64,000 bases of DNA from VAYN01 sp964540905. Lineage in GTDB: Bacteria > Actinomycetota > Thermoleophilia > Solirubrobacterales > 70-9. How positions within the stretch are numbered: the stretch's first letter is position 1; each line of letters starts with the position of its first letter. Location: the NCBI GenBank assembly GCA_964540905.1, contig CAZIOS010000012.1, positions 1-64,000 on the forward strand. The letters run 5' to 3'. Under the pieces are notes generated by a model. That model saw nothing but the letters and a program-made list of their open reading frames with translations, was not told where the DNA came from and did not search any database. Shown piece by piece: positions 49,762 to 58,315 of this stretch. The translations under genes were made by a program, and so were the position numbers.

Positions 49762-50868
49762 CTAGCGGGAGACGTTGAAGCCTTCGCCGGTGAGCCGGCC
49801 GATGTCGTTGGAGAGGCCGATCACCATCAGGACCGCGACCAGCGCGAAGCCGACGAGCGTCGCCCGCTCCACCACCCGGATCGAGACCGCCCTGCCGCCG
49901 CGGACCTTCTCGACCAGCGCCCAGAGGATGTGGCCGCCATCGAGCGGCAGGATCGGCAGCAGGTTGATCAGGCCGAGCGAGAGGCTGACCAGGGCGAGCA
50001 GCAGCAGCGCCTGCCGCCACCCCGCTTCGACCGCCTGGTGGCCGACGTCGCTGGTGCCGACGATGCCGGAGATTTCGCCCCGCTGCTTCGATTCGAAGAT
50101 GTGGGCGAAGACGCTGCCGGTGCGGCTGACGACTTCCGACATGATGTTGGTCGAGTGGTCGAGCGCTTCACCGCTGCCGATCGGCACCCAGTGGCCGTTG
50201 CCGCTCCAGGCGACTCCGATCAGCATCCGCCCTTCACCGGCGCTGTATCTCGGCTTGATCTCGAAGCTCTTCAGCTGGCCGCCGCGGCGGACGGTCACCT
50301 TCACCGGCGTCGTCGCCCGGCAGCCGTCGGTCGGTTCGCCCGCACACCTGCGCGACTTGATGATTTCGCCGAACTTTTCGATCTGTTCGTCGCCGGAGAG
50401 GGCGGCAAACGAGTGGCCGTCGAGGGCGACGATCCGGTCGCCCTTCTTCAGCACCCTGGCGGCGTCCGAGCCGCGCACGGTCTTGCCGACCACCGGCTTC
50501 ACTTCCTCCAAGCCGCCGATCCTGAAGACGGCGAAGAAGACGACGAAGGCGAGGACGATGTTCACCGCCGGGCCGGCGGCGACGACCACGATCCGCTTCC
50601 AGACCTTCTGCCGGTGGTAGGACCGTGACTCGACCTCCGGCGGGACCTCCTCCTCCGGGTTCATGCCGGTGATTTTCACGTAGCCGCCGAGCGGGATCGC
50701 TTTGATCCCGTACTCGGTCTCGCCGCGTTTGAACGACCAGATCGTCGGCCCGAAGAAGAGGAAGAAGCGCTCGACCCGCATCCCCGTCGCCTTGGCGGCG
50801 GCGAAGTGCCCCCCCTCGTGGAGGACGATCAGCAGCGAGAAGCCGAGGAAGACCCAGAGCCAGCTCAT
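49762..50868 (-). CDS. rseP: Site-2 protease RseP
   Basis: 368 aa membrane metalloprotease. The zinc motif H17-E-G-G-H21 sits in the first helix, the PDZ domain spans about 115-210, and the LDG motif is in LPILPLDGGHILWALVEK. IPLGGYVKITGMNPEEE is the conserved juxtamembrane loop. It cuts anti-sigma factors or signal-peptide remnants inside the membrane. Its ATG overlaps the dxr stop (ATGA), so translation is coupled. Confidence 0.94.
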   Translation of the reverse strand: MSWLWVFLGFSLLIVLHEGGHFAAAKATGMRVERFFLFFGPTIWSFKRGETEYGIKAIPLGGYVKITGMNPEEEVPPEVESRSYHRQKVWKRIVVVAAGPAVNIVLAFVVFFAVFRIGGLEEVKPVVGKTVRGSDAARVLKKGDRIVALDGHSFAALSGDEQIEKFGEIIKSRRCAGEPTDGCRATTPVKVTVRRGGQLKSFEIKPRYSAGEGRMLIGVAWSGNGHWVPIGSGEALDHSTNIMSEVVSRTGSVFAHIFESKQRGEISGIVGTSDVGHQAVEAGWRQALLLLALVSLSLGLINLLPILPLDGGHILWALVEKVRGGRAVSIRVVERATLVGFALVAVLMVIGLSNDIGRLTGEGFNVSR

Positions 50869-52010
50869 GCTGGAGTCAACCCCCGAACCTGGCTTTCGCT
50901 GCGCTGGCGGGCCTCGGCGTCGGTGGCGAAGAGGTCGTCGAAGTGGGTCAGCGGGCACGCCGGCATCTCCTCCAGCACCGCCTCGATCACCGTGGCGATG
51001 CCGGTGAAGGGGATGCGGCCGGCGAGGAAGGCGGCGACCGCGACCTCGTCGGCGGCGTTGAGCACGCAGGGCGCCGTCCCCCCCGCCTCGCCCGCCGCCA
51101 GCGCCAGGCGCAGGCAGGCGAAGGTCTCGAGGTCGGGCTGCTCGAAGGTCAGCGCCCCGGTGGCGGCGAGGTCGAGCTGGGGCACGTCGACGTCGGCGCG
51201 CTCGGGGAAGTGCAGCGCGTAGGAGATCGGCACCCGCATGTCGGGATGGCCGAGGTGGGCGAGCGAGGAGCCGTCGTTGAGCTGGACCAGCGAGTGGACC
51301 AGCGACTGCGGGTGGACGACGACGCCGATCCGGGCGTAGGGCACGGCGAAGAGGTGGTGGGCCTCGATCGCCTCGAAGCCCTTGTTCATCAGCGTCGCCG
51401 AGTCGATCGTGATCCGGCCGCCCATCTGCCAGGTCGGGTGGGCGAGCGCGTCCTCGATGCTGACCGCGGCGAGGTCGTCGCGGCCGCGGAAGGGTCCGCC
51501 GGAGGCGGTCAGGACGAGCTTCTCGACCGTGCCCGGCGGCTGCGAGCCGATCAGCTGGTGCAGCGCCGAGTGCTCGGAATCGACCGGCAGCAGGCCGGCG
51601 CCGGTGGCCTCGCTCAGCGCCATCACCAGCTCGCCGCCGACCACCAGGCTCTCCTTGTTGGCGAGGGCGACGTCGATCCCCTCGCTCAGCGCGACCACGG
51701 TCGAGGCGAGGCCGGCGGCGCCGACGATGCCGTTCAGCACGAGGTCGGCGCCGGAATCGGCGATCAGCTCACGCACCCCCTCCTCGCCGCTCAGCACCCG
51801 GCCGCTCCAGTCCTCGCGGGCGCGGGCGGCGGCCTTCTCGTCGGCGAGGGCGATCGCCGGCACCCCGTGCTCGCGCGCCTGCTCCAGCGCCAGCTCCCAG
51901 CCCGAGCCGGCCGCCAGCCCGACCGCCTGCAGGTCCTCGGAGGCGGCGATCACCTCCAGCGCCTGCGTCCCGATCGACCCCGTCGACCCCAGTATCAGCA
52001 CCTTCTTCAT
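50865..52010 (-). CDS. dxr: 1-deoxy-D-xylulose 5-phosphate reductoisomerase
   Basis: 381 aa. NADPH loop ILGSTGSIGTQALEVI, LANKESLVVGGELV, VDSEHSALHQL, and TASGGPFRGRDD with HPTWQMGGRITIDSATLMNKG, which carries the metal and substrate residues. It is the second step of the MEP pathway. TACCCT (52019-52024, minus) is 8 nt before the ATG, so dxr probably has its own promoter downstream of the hairpin at 52033-52081. Confidence 0.96.
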   Translation of the reverse strand: MKKVLILGSTGSIGTQALEVIAASEDLQAVGLAAGSGWELALEQAREHGVPAIALADEKAAARAREDWSGRVLSGEEGVRELIADSGADLVLNGIVGAAGLASTVVALSEGIDVALANKESLVVGGELVMALSEATGAGLLPVDSEHSALHQLIGSQPPGTVEKLVLTASGGPFRGRDDLAAVSIEDALAHPTWQMGGRITIDSATLMNKGFEAIEAHHLFAVPYARIGVVVHPQSLVHSLVQLNDGSSLAHLGHPDMRVPISYALHFPERADVDVPQLDLAATGALTFEQPDLETFACLRLALAAGEAGGTAPCVLNAADEVAVAAFLAGRIPFTGIATVIEAVLEEMPACPLTHFDDLFATDAEARQRSESQVRGLTPA

Positions 52011-52032
52011 CGGTTCAGAGGGTAGTGAGGCC

Positions 52033-52081
52033 CACGCGTCTGCTCTAGCGCCTCTATGACACGTACTAGAGCAGACGCGTG
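52033..52081 (-). terminator. Perfect 16-bp hairpin between cdsA and dxr
   Basis: CACGCGTCTGCTCTAG (52033-52048) is exactly complementary to 52066-52081, with a 17-nt loop. It starts 1 nt after the cdsA stop codon and ends 8 nt before the dxr -10 hexamer. No T-tract follows. Position and perfection match the hairpins at 11948 and 59081. Confidence 0.65.
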
Positions 52082-52082
52082 C

Positions 52083-52979
52083 TCAGTAGACCAGCGCCAC
52101 CGCCAGGTAGTAACCGACCACGACGGTGAAGAAGACGGCGTCGAGGCGGTCGAGGATGCCGCCGTGGGGGCCGAACAGGGTGCCGGTGTCCTTCTTGCCG
52201 AGGTCGCGCTTCAGCATCGACTCGAAGAGGTCGCCGACCGGGGCGACGGCGGCGACGGCGGCGCCGATGATCAGCGCGTCCACTCCGGTCAGCCAGTTCT
52301 GGTAAAGCCCGGCGAACCAGAAGGCCATGGTGCCGATCAGGAAGCCGCCGACCAGCCCCTCGATCGTCTTGTTGGGCGAGAGGTTGGGGGCGATCTTATG
52401 GCTGCCGAACATGCGGCCGGTGGCGTAGGCGGCGGTGTCGGCGACGAAGGTGCCGACGAGGACGTCGACCAGCAGGCCGGCGCCGTGGTTGGGCAGGTCG
52501 CGCAGCAGCACCGCGTGGGCCAGCGGGATCCCGATCCAGACGACCCCGAGCAGGGTGACGCCGAGCGAGACCGTGACCCCGTCGCGGTGGCGGGCGTCGG
52601 CGCCGAAGGCGAACAGCAGCGGGAAGGAAGCGGCGAGGACCATCAGCACGTTGAAGGCGGTGCCGAAGTGGGCGGCGAGGATCAGGGCGGTGACGGCGAT
52701 GTAGGCGGGGATCGCGACCGGGCGCTCCTCCTCGGTCATCGCCAGGTACTCGCGCAGGGAGACGACGCCGATCGCGATCATCGCCGCGGCGAAGACGAGG
52801 CCGCCGGCGACCGTGATCGCGATCGCGAAGGCGATCCAGGGCAGCGCCACCAGCACCCGCTTCGCGGTCTCCCCCCGGGGGCCGCCGCGGCGCGGCTTGC
52901 GCTCTGGCTTGTCCGGCCGTCGCGACGGGGGCGGCGGCTCGTCCTCGAACATCTCGTCGTCGAACAGCTCGACCGTCAT
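52083..52979 (-). CDS. cdsA: Phosphatidate cytidylyltransferase
   Basis: 298 aa. A cytosolic Pro/Arg-rich N-terminus (1-35) is followed by about eight membrane helices. The CdsA signature is APNLSPNKTIEGLVGG together with APVGDLFESMLKRDLGKKDTGTLFGPHGGILDRLDAV. It makes CDP-diacylglycerol, the substrate of the PgsA-type enzyme at 46109. The start overlaps the uppS stop. Confidence 0.94.
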   Translation of the reverse strand: MTVELFDDEMFEDEPPPPSRRPDKPERKPRRGGPRGETAKRVLVALPWIAFAIAITVAGGLVFAAAMIAIGVVSLREYLAMTEEERPVAIPAYIAVTALILAAHFGTAFNVLMVLAASFPLLFAFGADARHRDGVTVSLGVTLLGVVWIGIPLAHAVLLRDLPNHGAGLLVDVLVGTFVADTAAYATGRMFGSHKIAPNLSPNKTIEGLVGGFLIGTMAFWFAGLYQNWLTGVDALIIGAAVAAVAPVGDLFESMLKRDLGKKDTGTLFGPHGGILDRLDAVFFTVVVGYYLAVALVY

Positions 52980-53644
52980 CGGCGCGCTCCGAAGCGGCGC
53001 TGCCGCGTCTCGTACTCGCCCAGCGAGGCCTCGAAGGCGGCGCGGCCGAAGTCGGGCCAGAGCTCGTCGCGGAAGACCAGCTCCGCGTAGGCGCACTGCC
53101 AGAGCAGGTAGTTGGAGGTGCGCTGCTCGCCGCTGGTGCGGATCAGGAGGTCGGGATCGTGCATATCGGGCGCGTAGAGGTGGTTGCGGAACTCCTCCTC
53201 GGAGCCCCCTGTAAAGCTTCGCGCCGCGTCGACGATCTCCGCCCTGCCGCCGTAGTTGAAGGCGACGAAGAGGGAGATGCGGCTGTTGCCGGCGGTCCTC
53301 GCCTCCGCCCACTCCATGCGCTCGACCAGCTCCGGCGCCACCCCCTCGCGGCGGCCGATGAAGCGCATCCGCACGCCCTCCTCGTCCAGCTCCGGGGTCT
53401 CGGAGGCGATCCGCTCGTCGAACATCGCCATCAGGCCCTCGACCTCCTCCGAGGGCCGGGTCCAGTTCTCGGTCGAGAAGGAGAACACGGTCAGCTCCTC
53501 GATCCCGAGCTCGACCGCGTCGCGCAGGCGGGCCTTGACGACGTCGGCGCCGGCGCGGTGGCCGTCGACGACCGGCAGCCCGCGCTGCTGCGCCCAGCGG
53601 CCGTTGCCGTCGGTGATGATCGCTACGTATCTGGGCGCGCTCAC
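52976..53644 (-). CDS. uppS: Isoprenyl (undecaprenyl) diphosphate synthase
   Basis: 222 aa cis-prenyltransferase. The catalytic Asp is in IITDGNGRWAQQRG, and FSFSTENWTRPSEEV, DLLIRTSGEQRTSNYLLWQ and AYAELVFRDELWPDF follow. It builds the undecaprenyl carrier for wall synthesis from MEP-pathway precursors made by the neighbouring genes. The GTG at 53644 gives the usual PRYVAIITDGNG start. It is slightly short at the N-terminus compared with E. coli. Confidence 0.94.
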   Translation of the reverse strand: MSAPRYVAIITDGNGRWAQQRGLPVVDGHRAGADVVKARLRDAVELGIEELTVFSFSTENWTRPSEEVEGLMAMFDERIASETPELDEEGVRMRFIGRREGVAPELVERMEWAEARTAGNSRISLFVAFNYGGRAEIVDAARSFTGGSEEEFRNHLYAPDMHDPDLLIRTSGEQRTSNYLLWQCAYAELVFRDELWPDFGRAAFEASLGEYETRQRRFGARR

Positions 53645-53660
53645 GCTGGCGTGAACCGCC

Positions 53661-54224
53661 TCAAACCTCGAGGATTTCCTCTTCCTTGCCCTTGAGCAGG
53701 GAGTCGATCTCGGCGATCGCCTCGTCGGTCTGCTTCTGCAGCGCGGCCTCGGCCCGGCGCTCGTCGTCCTCGCCGGCCTCACCGTCTTTCTTCAGCTCGC
53801 GCAGGTCGTGCATGACGTCGCGGCGGACGTTGCGGATCGCCACCCGGCCCTCCTCGGCGACCCCGTGCACGACCTTGACCATCTCGCGGCGGCGCTCCTC
53901 GGTCAGCTCCGGGATCTGCAACCGGATCAGGTTGCCGTCGTTGCTCGGCGTCAGGCCGACGTCGGACTCCTGGATCGCTTTCTCGATCCCCCCCAGGGCG
54001 CCCTTGTCAAAGGGCGTGATCGTCAGCAGGCGGGCGTCGGTGGTGGCGACGTTGGCGAGCTGCTTGAGCGGGGTCGGGCTGCCGTAGTAGTCGACGACGA
54101 TGCGGTCCAGCAGGTGCGGCGAGGCGCGCCCGGTGCGGACCGTCGCCAGCTCGCCGCGGCTCGATTCGACCGACTTCGTCATCCGCCCCTTGGCATCCTC
54201 GAGAAGTTCGTCGATCAGCTCCAC
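53661..54224 (-). CDS. frr: Ribosome recycling factor
   Basis: 187 aa, normal length. It has GRASPHLLDRIVVDYYGSPTPLKQLA, LTITPFDKGALGGIEKAI, LTPSNDGNLIRLQIPELTEERR and NVRRDVMHDLRELKKDGE. It splits post-termination ribosomes with EF-G. It follows pyrH by 15 nt in the rpsB-tsf-pyrH-frr operon, a highly conserved order. Confidence 0.97.
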   Translation of the reverse strand: MELIDELLEDAKGRMTKSVESSRGELATVRTGRASPHLLDRIVVDYYGSPTPLKQLANVATTDARLLTITPFDKGALGGIEKAIQESDVGLTPSNDGNLIRLQIPELTEERRREMVKVVHGVAEEGRVAIRNVRRDVMHDLRELKKDGEAGEDDERRAEAALQKQTDEAIAEIDSLLKGKEEEILEV

Positions 54225-54239
54225 AGGTCCCGTTCCTCG

Positions 54240-54980
54240 CTAGGCGGAGGGCTCGTTGGACACCAGGGTGCCGACCCGCTCGCCGGAGACGATCCTATCT
54301 ATGTTCAGCTCGTCGCCCATGTTGAAGACGTAGATCGGCAGGTCGTTGTCCATGCAGAGCGAGAGCGCGGTCGAGTCCATCACCCGCAGCCCGCGCTCGA
54401 TCGCTTCGCGGTGACTGATCGCCGGGATGAACTTGGCCTCGGGATGGGTGGCGGGATCGGCGTCGAAGACCCCCTCGACCCCGTTCTTGGCCATCAGGAT
54501 CGCCTCGGCGTGGATCTCCAGCGCCCGCAGCGCCGCGGCGGTGTCGGTGGTGAAGAACGGGTTGCCGGTGCCGGCGGCGAAGATCACCACCCGCTCCTTC
54601 TCCAGGTGGCGCATCGCGCGGCGGCGGATGTAGGGCTCGGCGACCTCCTTGACGTCGATCGCCGACATCACCCGGGTGTGCTGGCCGAGCCGCTCCAGCG
54701 CGTCCTGCAGGGTGAGCGCGTTCAGCACCGTCGCCAGCATCCCCATGTAGTCGCCGGTCGCCCGGTCCATGCCCGCCGCGGCGCCGTCGAGGCCGCGGTA
54801 GATGTTGCCGGCGCCGACCACGATCGCCACCTCGACCCCGCGGTCGCGCACCGCCGCGACCTGCTTGGCGATGCGGTCGACCTCGGCGGCGTCGGTGCCG
54901 AACTCGAGCTTGCCCATCAGGGCCTCGCCGGAGAGCTTCAGCAGGATGCGTTTGAAGCGCGGCTCGGGGCAGTCGGTCAC
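54240..54980 (-). CDS. pyrH: Uridylate kinase
   Basis: 246 aa amino acid kinase-fold UMP kinase. RILLKLSGEALMG, VVGAGNIYRG, FAAGTGNPFFTTDTAAALRA and MAKNGVEGVFDADP are present. The GTG at 54980 lies 11 nt from the tsf stop. It forms part of the translation/UMP kinase operon. Confidence 0.97.
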   Translation of the reverse strand: MTDCPEPRFKRILLKLSGEALMGKLEFGTDAAEVDRIAKQVAAVRDRGVEVAIVVGAGNIYRGLDGAAAGMDRATGDYMGMLATVLNALTLQDALERLGQHTRVMSAIDVKEVAEPYIRRRAMRHLEKERVVIFAAGTGNPFFTTDTAAALRALEIHAEAILMAKNGVEGVFDADPATHPEAKFIPAISHREAIERGLRVMDSTALSLCMDNDLPIYVFNMGDELNIDRIVSGERVGTLVSNEPSA

Positions 54981-54991
54981 GTCGGCCGAGC

Positions 54992-55600
54992 TTATTCCTC
55001 GCCGACCCGGAAGTAGGCGAAGCGGGCGATGCGGACGTTCTCGCCGGTCTTGGCGGCGAGCTCCTGGCGCAGCTCCTCGATCGTCTTCGAGTCGTGCTTC
55101 TCGGCGTTGACGTGCGCCTGGTCCAGCAGCGCCACCTCGCTCGCCCACTTCGAGAGCTGCCCGGCGACGATTTTCTCGACCACGGCGTCCGGCTTGCCTT
55201 CCTCGCGCGCCTTCTCCTCGAAGACCCGCTGCTCGGCCTCGCGCTCGGCGGCGGGGATCTCCTCCGCAGAGACGTAGCGCGGCGCCGTCGCCGCCACGTG
55301 CAGGGCGACCTGGTAGGCGAACGCCTTGAAGTCCTCGTTGCGGGCGACGAAGTCGGTCTCGCACTGGACCTCGACCATCGCCCCGATCCTGTCGTTGGCG
55401 TGGATGTAGGAGGCGACGACGCCCTCTTCGGTACCGCGGCCCTCGCGCTTGGCCGCGGAGGCCTGGCCCTTCACCCGCAACAGCTCGATCGCCCGCTCGG
55501 TGTCGCCCTCGGCCTCGGCCAGGGCGGCTTTGCAGTCCATCATCGCCGCCCCGGTCCGGTCCCGCAGCGCCTTCACGTCAGCCGCCGTGATCTCGCTCAT
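54992..55600 (-). CDS. tsf: Elongation factor Ts, short form
   Basis: 202 aa. The N-terminal UBA-like domain is VKALRDRTGAAMMDCKAALAEAEGD, followed by KREGRGTEEGVVASYIH and CETDFVARNEDFKAFA. It is the short, Thermus-like form with a single core subdomain instead of the about 280 aa long form common in other actinobacteria. It exchanges GDP on EF-Tu. The ATG overlaps the rpsB stop by 4 nt. Confidence 0.96.
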   Translation of the reverse strand: MSEITAADVKALRDRTGAAMMDCKAALAEAEGDTERAIELLRVKGQASAAKREGRGTEEGVVASYIHANDRIGAMVEVQCETDFVARNEDFKAFAYQVALHVAATAPRYVSAEEIPAAEREAEQRVFEEKAREEGKPDAVVEKIVAGQLSKWASEVALLDQAHVNAEKHDSKTIEELRQELAAKTGENVRIARFAYFRVGEE

Positions 55601-56733
55601 TTCGCCTCTCCCTCACTATCCGCGTTCTCGCTGGCAGTCGCCTCGCCCCCGTCGGCAGCCGCAGCGGCGGGAGCCTCGGCCTCCTCGGCAGCGGGAGCGG
55701 CCGAACCCTCAGCCTCACTGGCCACAGCGGCCTCAGCCGCGGGTGGCGCCGTAGGGGGGCCCACCCCCGAGGAAGCTTTAGCTACCGCAGGGGGTGGGGG
55801 GTCCCCTGCGGCGACAGGACCCGCGGCCGGAGCCGCTTTGTCCTGCGGAGCTTTCTGGACCTGTGGCGCTTTCGCCTGTGCCGCTGCCTGGGCAGTCGCC
55901 TGGGTCGCTTTCTCCGCCTCTTCGGCGGCTTTCTTGGCCTCCTCGGCTTCGACCCGCGCTTTCTCTTCCTCCTCGCGCTTCTTGCGCTCTTCCTCGTCTT
56001 TTTTGCGCCGCGCCATCTCCTCGGCGATCCGCTTCTCCTCCTGCACCCGCCAGGAGGAGGAACCCTCCTCGACGGCGCCGCCGATCGTGCCGATCACCAG
56101 CTCGCAGGAGCGGATCGCGTCGTCGTTGCCGGGGATCACGTAGTCGACCGGGGTCGGATCGCAGTTGGTGTCGACCAGGCCGATGATCGGGATCCGCAGG
56201 CGGGCCGCCTCGTGGACCGCGATCTCCTCGGTTTTGAGGTCGGTGACGAAGACCGCGTCGGGCAGCCGCTCCATGTCGCGGACGCCGCCGAGGTTGAACT
56301 CGAGCTTGGCGAGTTCGGCCTCCATCCCCATCCGCTCCTTGGTCGGCAGCAGATCGAGTTTGCCCTCCTCTTTCCAGTCATTGAGCTCGTGCAGGCGGGC
56401 GATCCGGCCTGACATCGTGTTGAAGTTGGTCAGCAGCCCGCCCAGCCAGCGCTTGTTGACGTAGGGCATCTGGCAGCGGTTGGCCCACTCTTCGACGGTG
56501 TCGCGGGCCTGCTTCTTGGTGCCGACGAACAGCACCGTGCCGCCGCCACTGGCGAGCTCGCCAGCAAAGCGGCGGGCGTTCTCCAGCAGCGCCTCGGTCT
56601 GCAGCAGGTCGATGATGTGGATCCCGTCAAGCTCGCCGAAGATGAAGCGGCGCATGTTCGGGTTCCAGCGGCGCGTCTGGTGGCCGAAGTGGACTCCGGC
56701 CTCGAGCAGCTCGGTAAGGCCTGCCTCTGGCAT
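55597..56733 (-). CDS. rpsB: Ribosomal protein S2 with long C-terminal extension
   Basis: 378 aa. Residues 1-225 are a normal S2: GVHFGHQTRRWNPNM, FVGTKKQARDTVEEWA, RWLGGLLTNF, VFVTDLKTEEIAVHEA and IGLVDTNCDPTPVDYVIPGNDDA. About 150 further residues follow: a Lys/Glu coiled-coil stretch (about 232-275), then Ala/Pro/Glu-rich low complexity. The tail probably extends from the small subunit surface. An AAGGAG site precedes the ATG and a 110-nt leader lies upstream. Confidence 0.96.
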   Translation of the reverse strand: MPEAGLTELLEAGVHFGHQTRRWNPNMRRFIFGELDGIHIIDLLQTEALLENARRFAGELASGGGTVLFVGTKKQARDTVEEWANRCQMPYVNKRWLGGLLTNFNTMSGRIARLHELNDWKEEGKLDLLPTKERMGMEAELAKLEFNLGGVRDMERLPDAVFVTDLKTEEIAVHEAARLRIPIIGLVDTNCDPTPVDYVIPGNDDAIRSCELVIGTIGGAVEEGSSSWRVQEEKRIAEEMARRKKDEEERKKREEEEKARVEAEEAKKAAEEAEKATQATAQAAAQAKAPQVQKAPQDKAAPAAGPVAAGDPPPPAVAKASSGVGPPTAPPAAEAAVASEAEGSAAPAAEEAEAPAAAAADGGEATASENADSEGEAK

Positions 56734-56866
56734 CGATGAATCTCCTTGTTGGTTGGTGAAGCGCTCCCGCCCCGCTGGCCGGACCTGGCGACTCTGGCGC
56801 CAGGCAGGATCCGATCAGCACTCGAACGGGGGTTGGTTTCTGGACGCGGGATTGTAGAGGGGCGGC
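56734..56866 (-). promoter_or_regulatory. rpsB promoter and leader
   Basis: On the minus strand TACAAT (56851-56856) is a good -10 just after the upstream stop codon. The resulting leader is about 110 nt. It contains a hairpin with CCTGGCG/CGCCAGG arms (56784-56804), and AAGGAG near the start codon. S2 leaders are autoregulated in several bacteria; whether this one is cannot be told from a single sequence. No other gene is visible here. Confidence 0.6.
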
Positions 56867-57547
56867 TCAGGCGGCGTGGGCCGCCACCAGGGCCGCTTCG
56901 AGGTCGGCCGGCAGCGCCGACTCGAAGCTCAGCCGCTCGCCGCTCTCGGGGTGCTCGAAGGCGAGCCGGTGGGCGTGCAGGAACTGGCGCCGCAGGCCAT
57001 AGGCATCAACGCCGCCGTAGGTGACGTCGCCGGCCAGCGGGTGACCGATGGCGGCGAAGTGGGCGCGGATCTGGTGGGTGCGGCCGGTCTCCAGCCGCAC
57101 CCGCAGGTAGCTCTCGCGCGGCAGCAGCTCCAGCACCTCGAAGTGGGTGCGGGCCTGGCGCGAGGCGGCGCCGGAGACCGCCATCCGGTGGCGCTGGCGG
57201 GCGGCGCGGCCGATCGGGGCGTCGATCGTGCCGGTGCGCGAGCCGAGCCGGCCGCCGGCGAGCGCCAGGTAGACCCGTTCGACCTCGCGTCGCTGGACCT
57301 GGGCCTGGAGGGCGGCGTGGGCGGCGTCGCTGCGGGCGACCACGAGCAGGCCGCTGGTGCCCTTGTCGAGCCGGTGCACGATCCCCGGCCGCTCGGGGTC
57401 GCCACCGCCGCCGAGGATCTCGCCGAGCTCGCCGACCAGAGTCGGGCCGCGGTGCGAGGGCGCCGGGTGGACGACCAGGCCGGCGGGCTTGTCGACGACG
57501 GCGAGCGCCGCGTCGAGGTGGACGATCCGCAGCTCCGGCTCAGCCAC
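56867..57547 (-). CDS. RluA-family rRNA/tRNA pseudouridine synthase without S4 domain
   Basis: 226 aa. The catalytic Asp is in PGIVHRLDKGTSGLLVVAR. VVDKPAGLVVHPAPSH, VRLETGRTHQIRAHFAAIGHPLAGD and FLHAHRLAFEHP are present. The N-terminal S4 RNA-binding domain of RluD is missing; the reading frame begins about 15 residues before the catalytic domain and overlaps lspA. The position after lspA is the usual RluD locus. Confidence 0.9.
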   Translation of the reverse strand: MAEPELRIVHLDAALAVVDKPAGLVVHPAPSHRGPTLVGELGEILGGGGDPERPGIVHRLDKGTSGLLVVARSDAAHAALQAQVQRREVERVYLALAGGRLGSRTGTIDAPIGRAARQRHRMAVSGAASRQARTHFEVLELLPRESYLRVRLETGRTHQIRAHFAAIGHPLAGDVTYGGVDAYGLRRQFLHAHRLAFEHPESGERLSFESALPADLEAALVAAHAA

Positions 57548-58013
57548 TCTCGGGCTCGCGCTCGGCGTCGCGCAGGTAGAGGAGGACGAGCAGGACGACG
57601 CCGCAGGTGATGCAGACGTCGGCGAGGTTGAAGGGCGGCCAGGAGGGCAGTTCGATGAAGTCGGTGACGGCGTCGGCGCGGATGCGGTCGGCGAGGTTGC
57701 CGAGAGCGCCGCCGGCGACCAGCCCCGTCGCCACCCACATCCCCGGTTTGGCCGGGTCGCGGGCGAACAGGTAGCCGACCACGCCGAGGGCGATCAGCGT
57801 GACCAGGATCAGCCGCGCCCCGGCGCCGCCGGCGAGGCCGAAGGCGACGCCGTCGTTGTGGGAGAGCGTCAGCCCCAGCGGGCCGAGGACGTGGACGTGC
57901 TGGCCGGTGACCAGGTGCGCCTCGATCGCCGCCTTGGCGATCTGGTCGACGGCGACGACGAGCAGGCAGAGGGCGATCGCGCGCAGCCAGGCGCGGCCGC
58001 CGGCACCACTCAT
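57540..58013 (-). CDS. lspA: Lipoprotein signal peptidase
   Basis: 157 aa with four membrane helices. The catalytic aspartates are in GGALGNLADRIRADAVTDFIEL and FNLADVCITCG. LSHNDGVAFGLAGG corresponds to the conserved N-rich motif. It removes signal peptides from prolipoproteins such as the one at 38833. The start overlaps the yggT stop (ATGA), and the stop overlaps the pseudouridine synthase start by 8 nt. Confidence 0.95.
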   Translation of the reverse strand: MSGAGGRAWLRAIALCLLVVAVDQIAKAAIEAHLVTGQHVHVLGPLGLTLSHNDGVAFGLAGGAGARLILVTLIALGVVGYLFARDPAKPGMWVATGLVAGGALGNLADRIRADAVTDFIELPSWPPFNLADVCITCGVVLLVLLYLRDAEREPESG

Positions 58014-58315
58014 TCGAGGATCGCGCCGACGACGATCGCCTGGGCGATGAAAAGGACCACCAGCGCCAGCATCGGGGCGATGTCGAGGGCGAACCCGCCG
58101 CCGCCTCCGATCGGCCGGGTCACCCGGCGGAAGACGTTGATGTAGGGGTCGGTGGTCTCGGTGACGAAGTCGAGCACCGCCCGCAGGGCGCGGTTGTAGG
58201 GGACCCGCGGCACGAACGAGAGCAGCACGTTGCAGAGCACCAGCACCGTGTAGACGATGAAGAGAGCATTGACGTAGGTGGCGACGTCGCCGCGGCTGAT
58301 GGCGGCGGCGATCAT
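58010..58315 (-). CDS. yggT: YggT family membrane protein
   Basis: 101 aa with two membrane segments flanking the conserved LDFVTETTDPYINVFRRVTRP loop. YggT proteins accompany sepF and lspA in division neighbourhoods and are linked to osmotic tolerance; the biochemical role is unknown. It overlaps proC at the start and lspA at the end, so all are translationally coupled. Confidence 0.9.
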   Translation of the reverse strand: MIAAAISRGDVATYVNALFIVYTVLVLCNVLLSFVPRVPYNRALRAVLDFVTETTDPYINVFRRVTRPIGGGGGFALDIAPMLALVVLFIAQAIVVGAILE

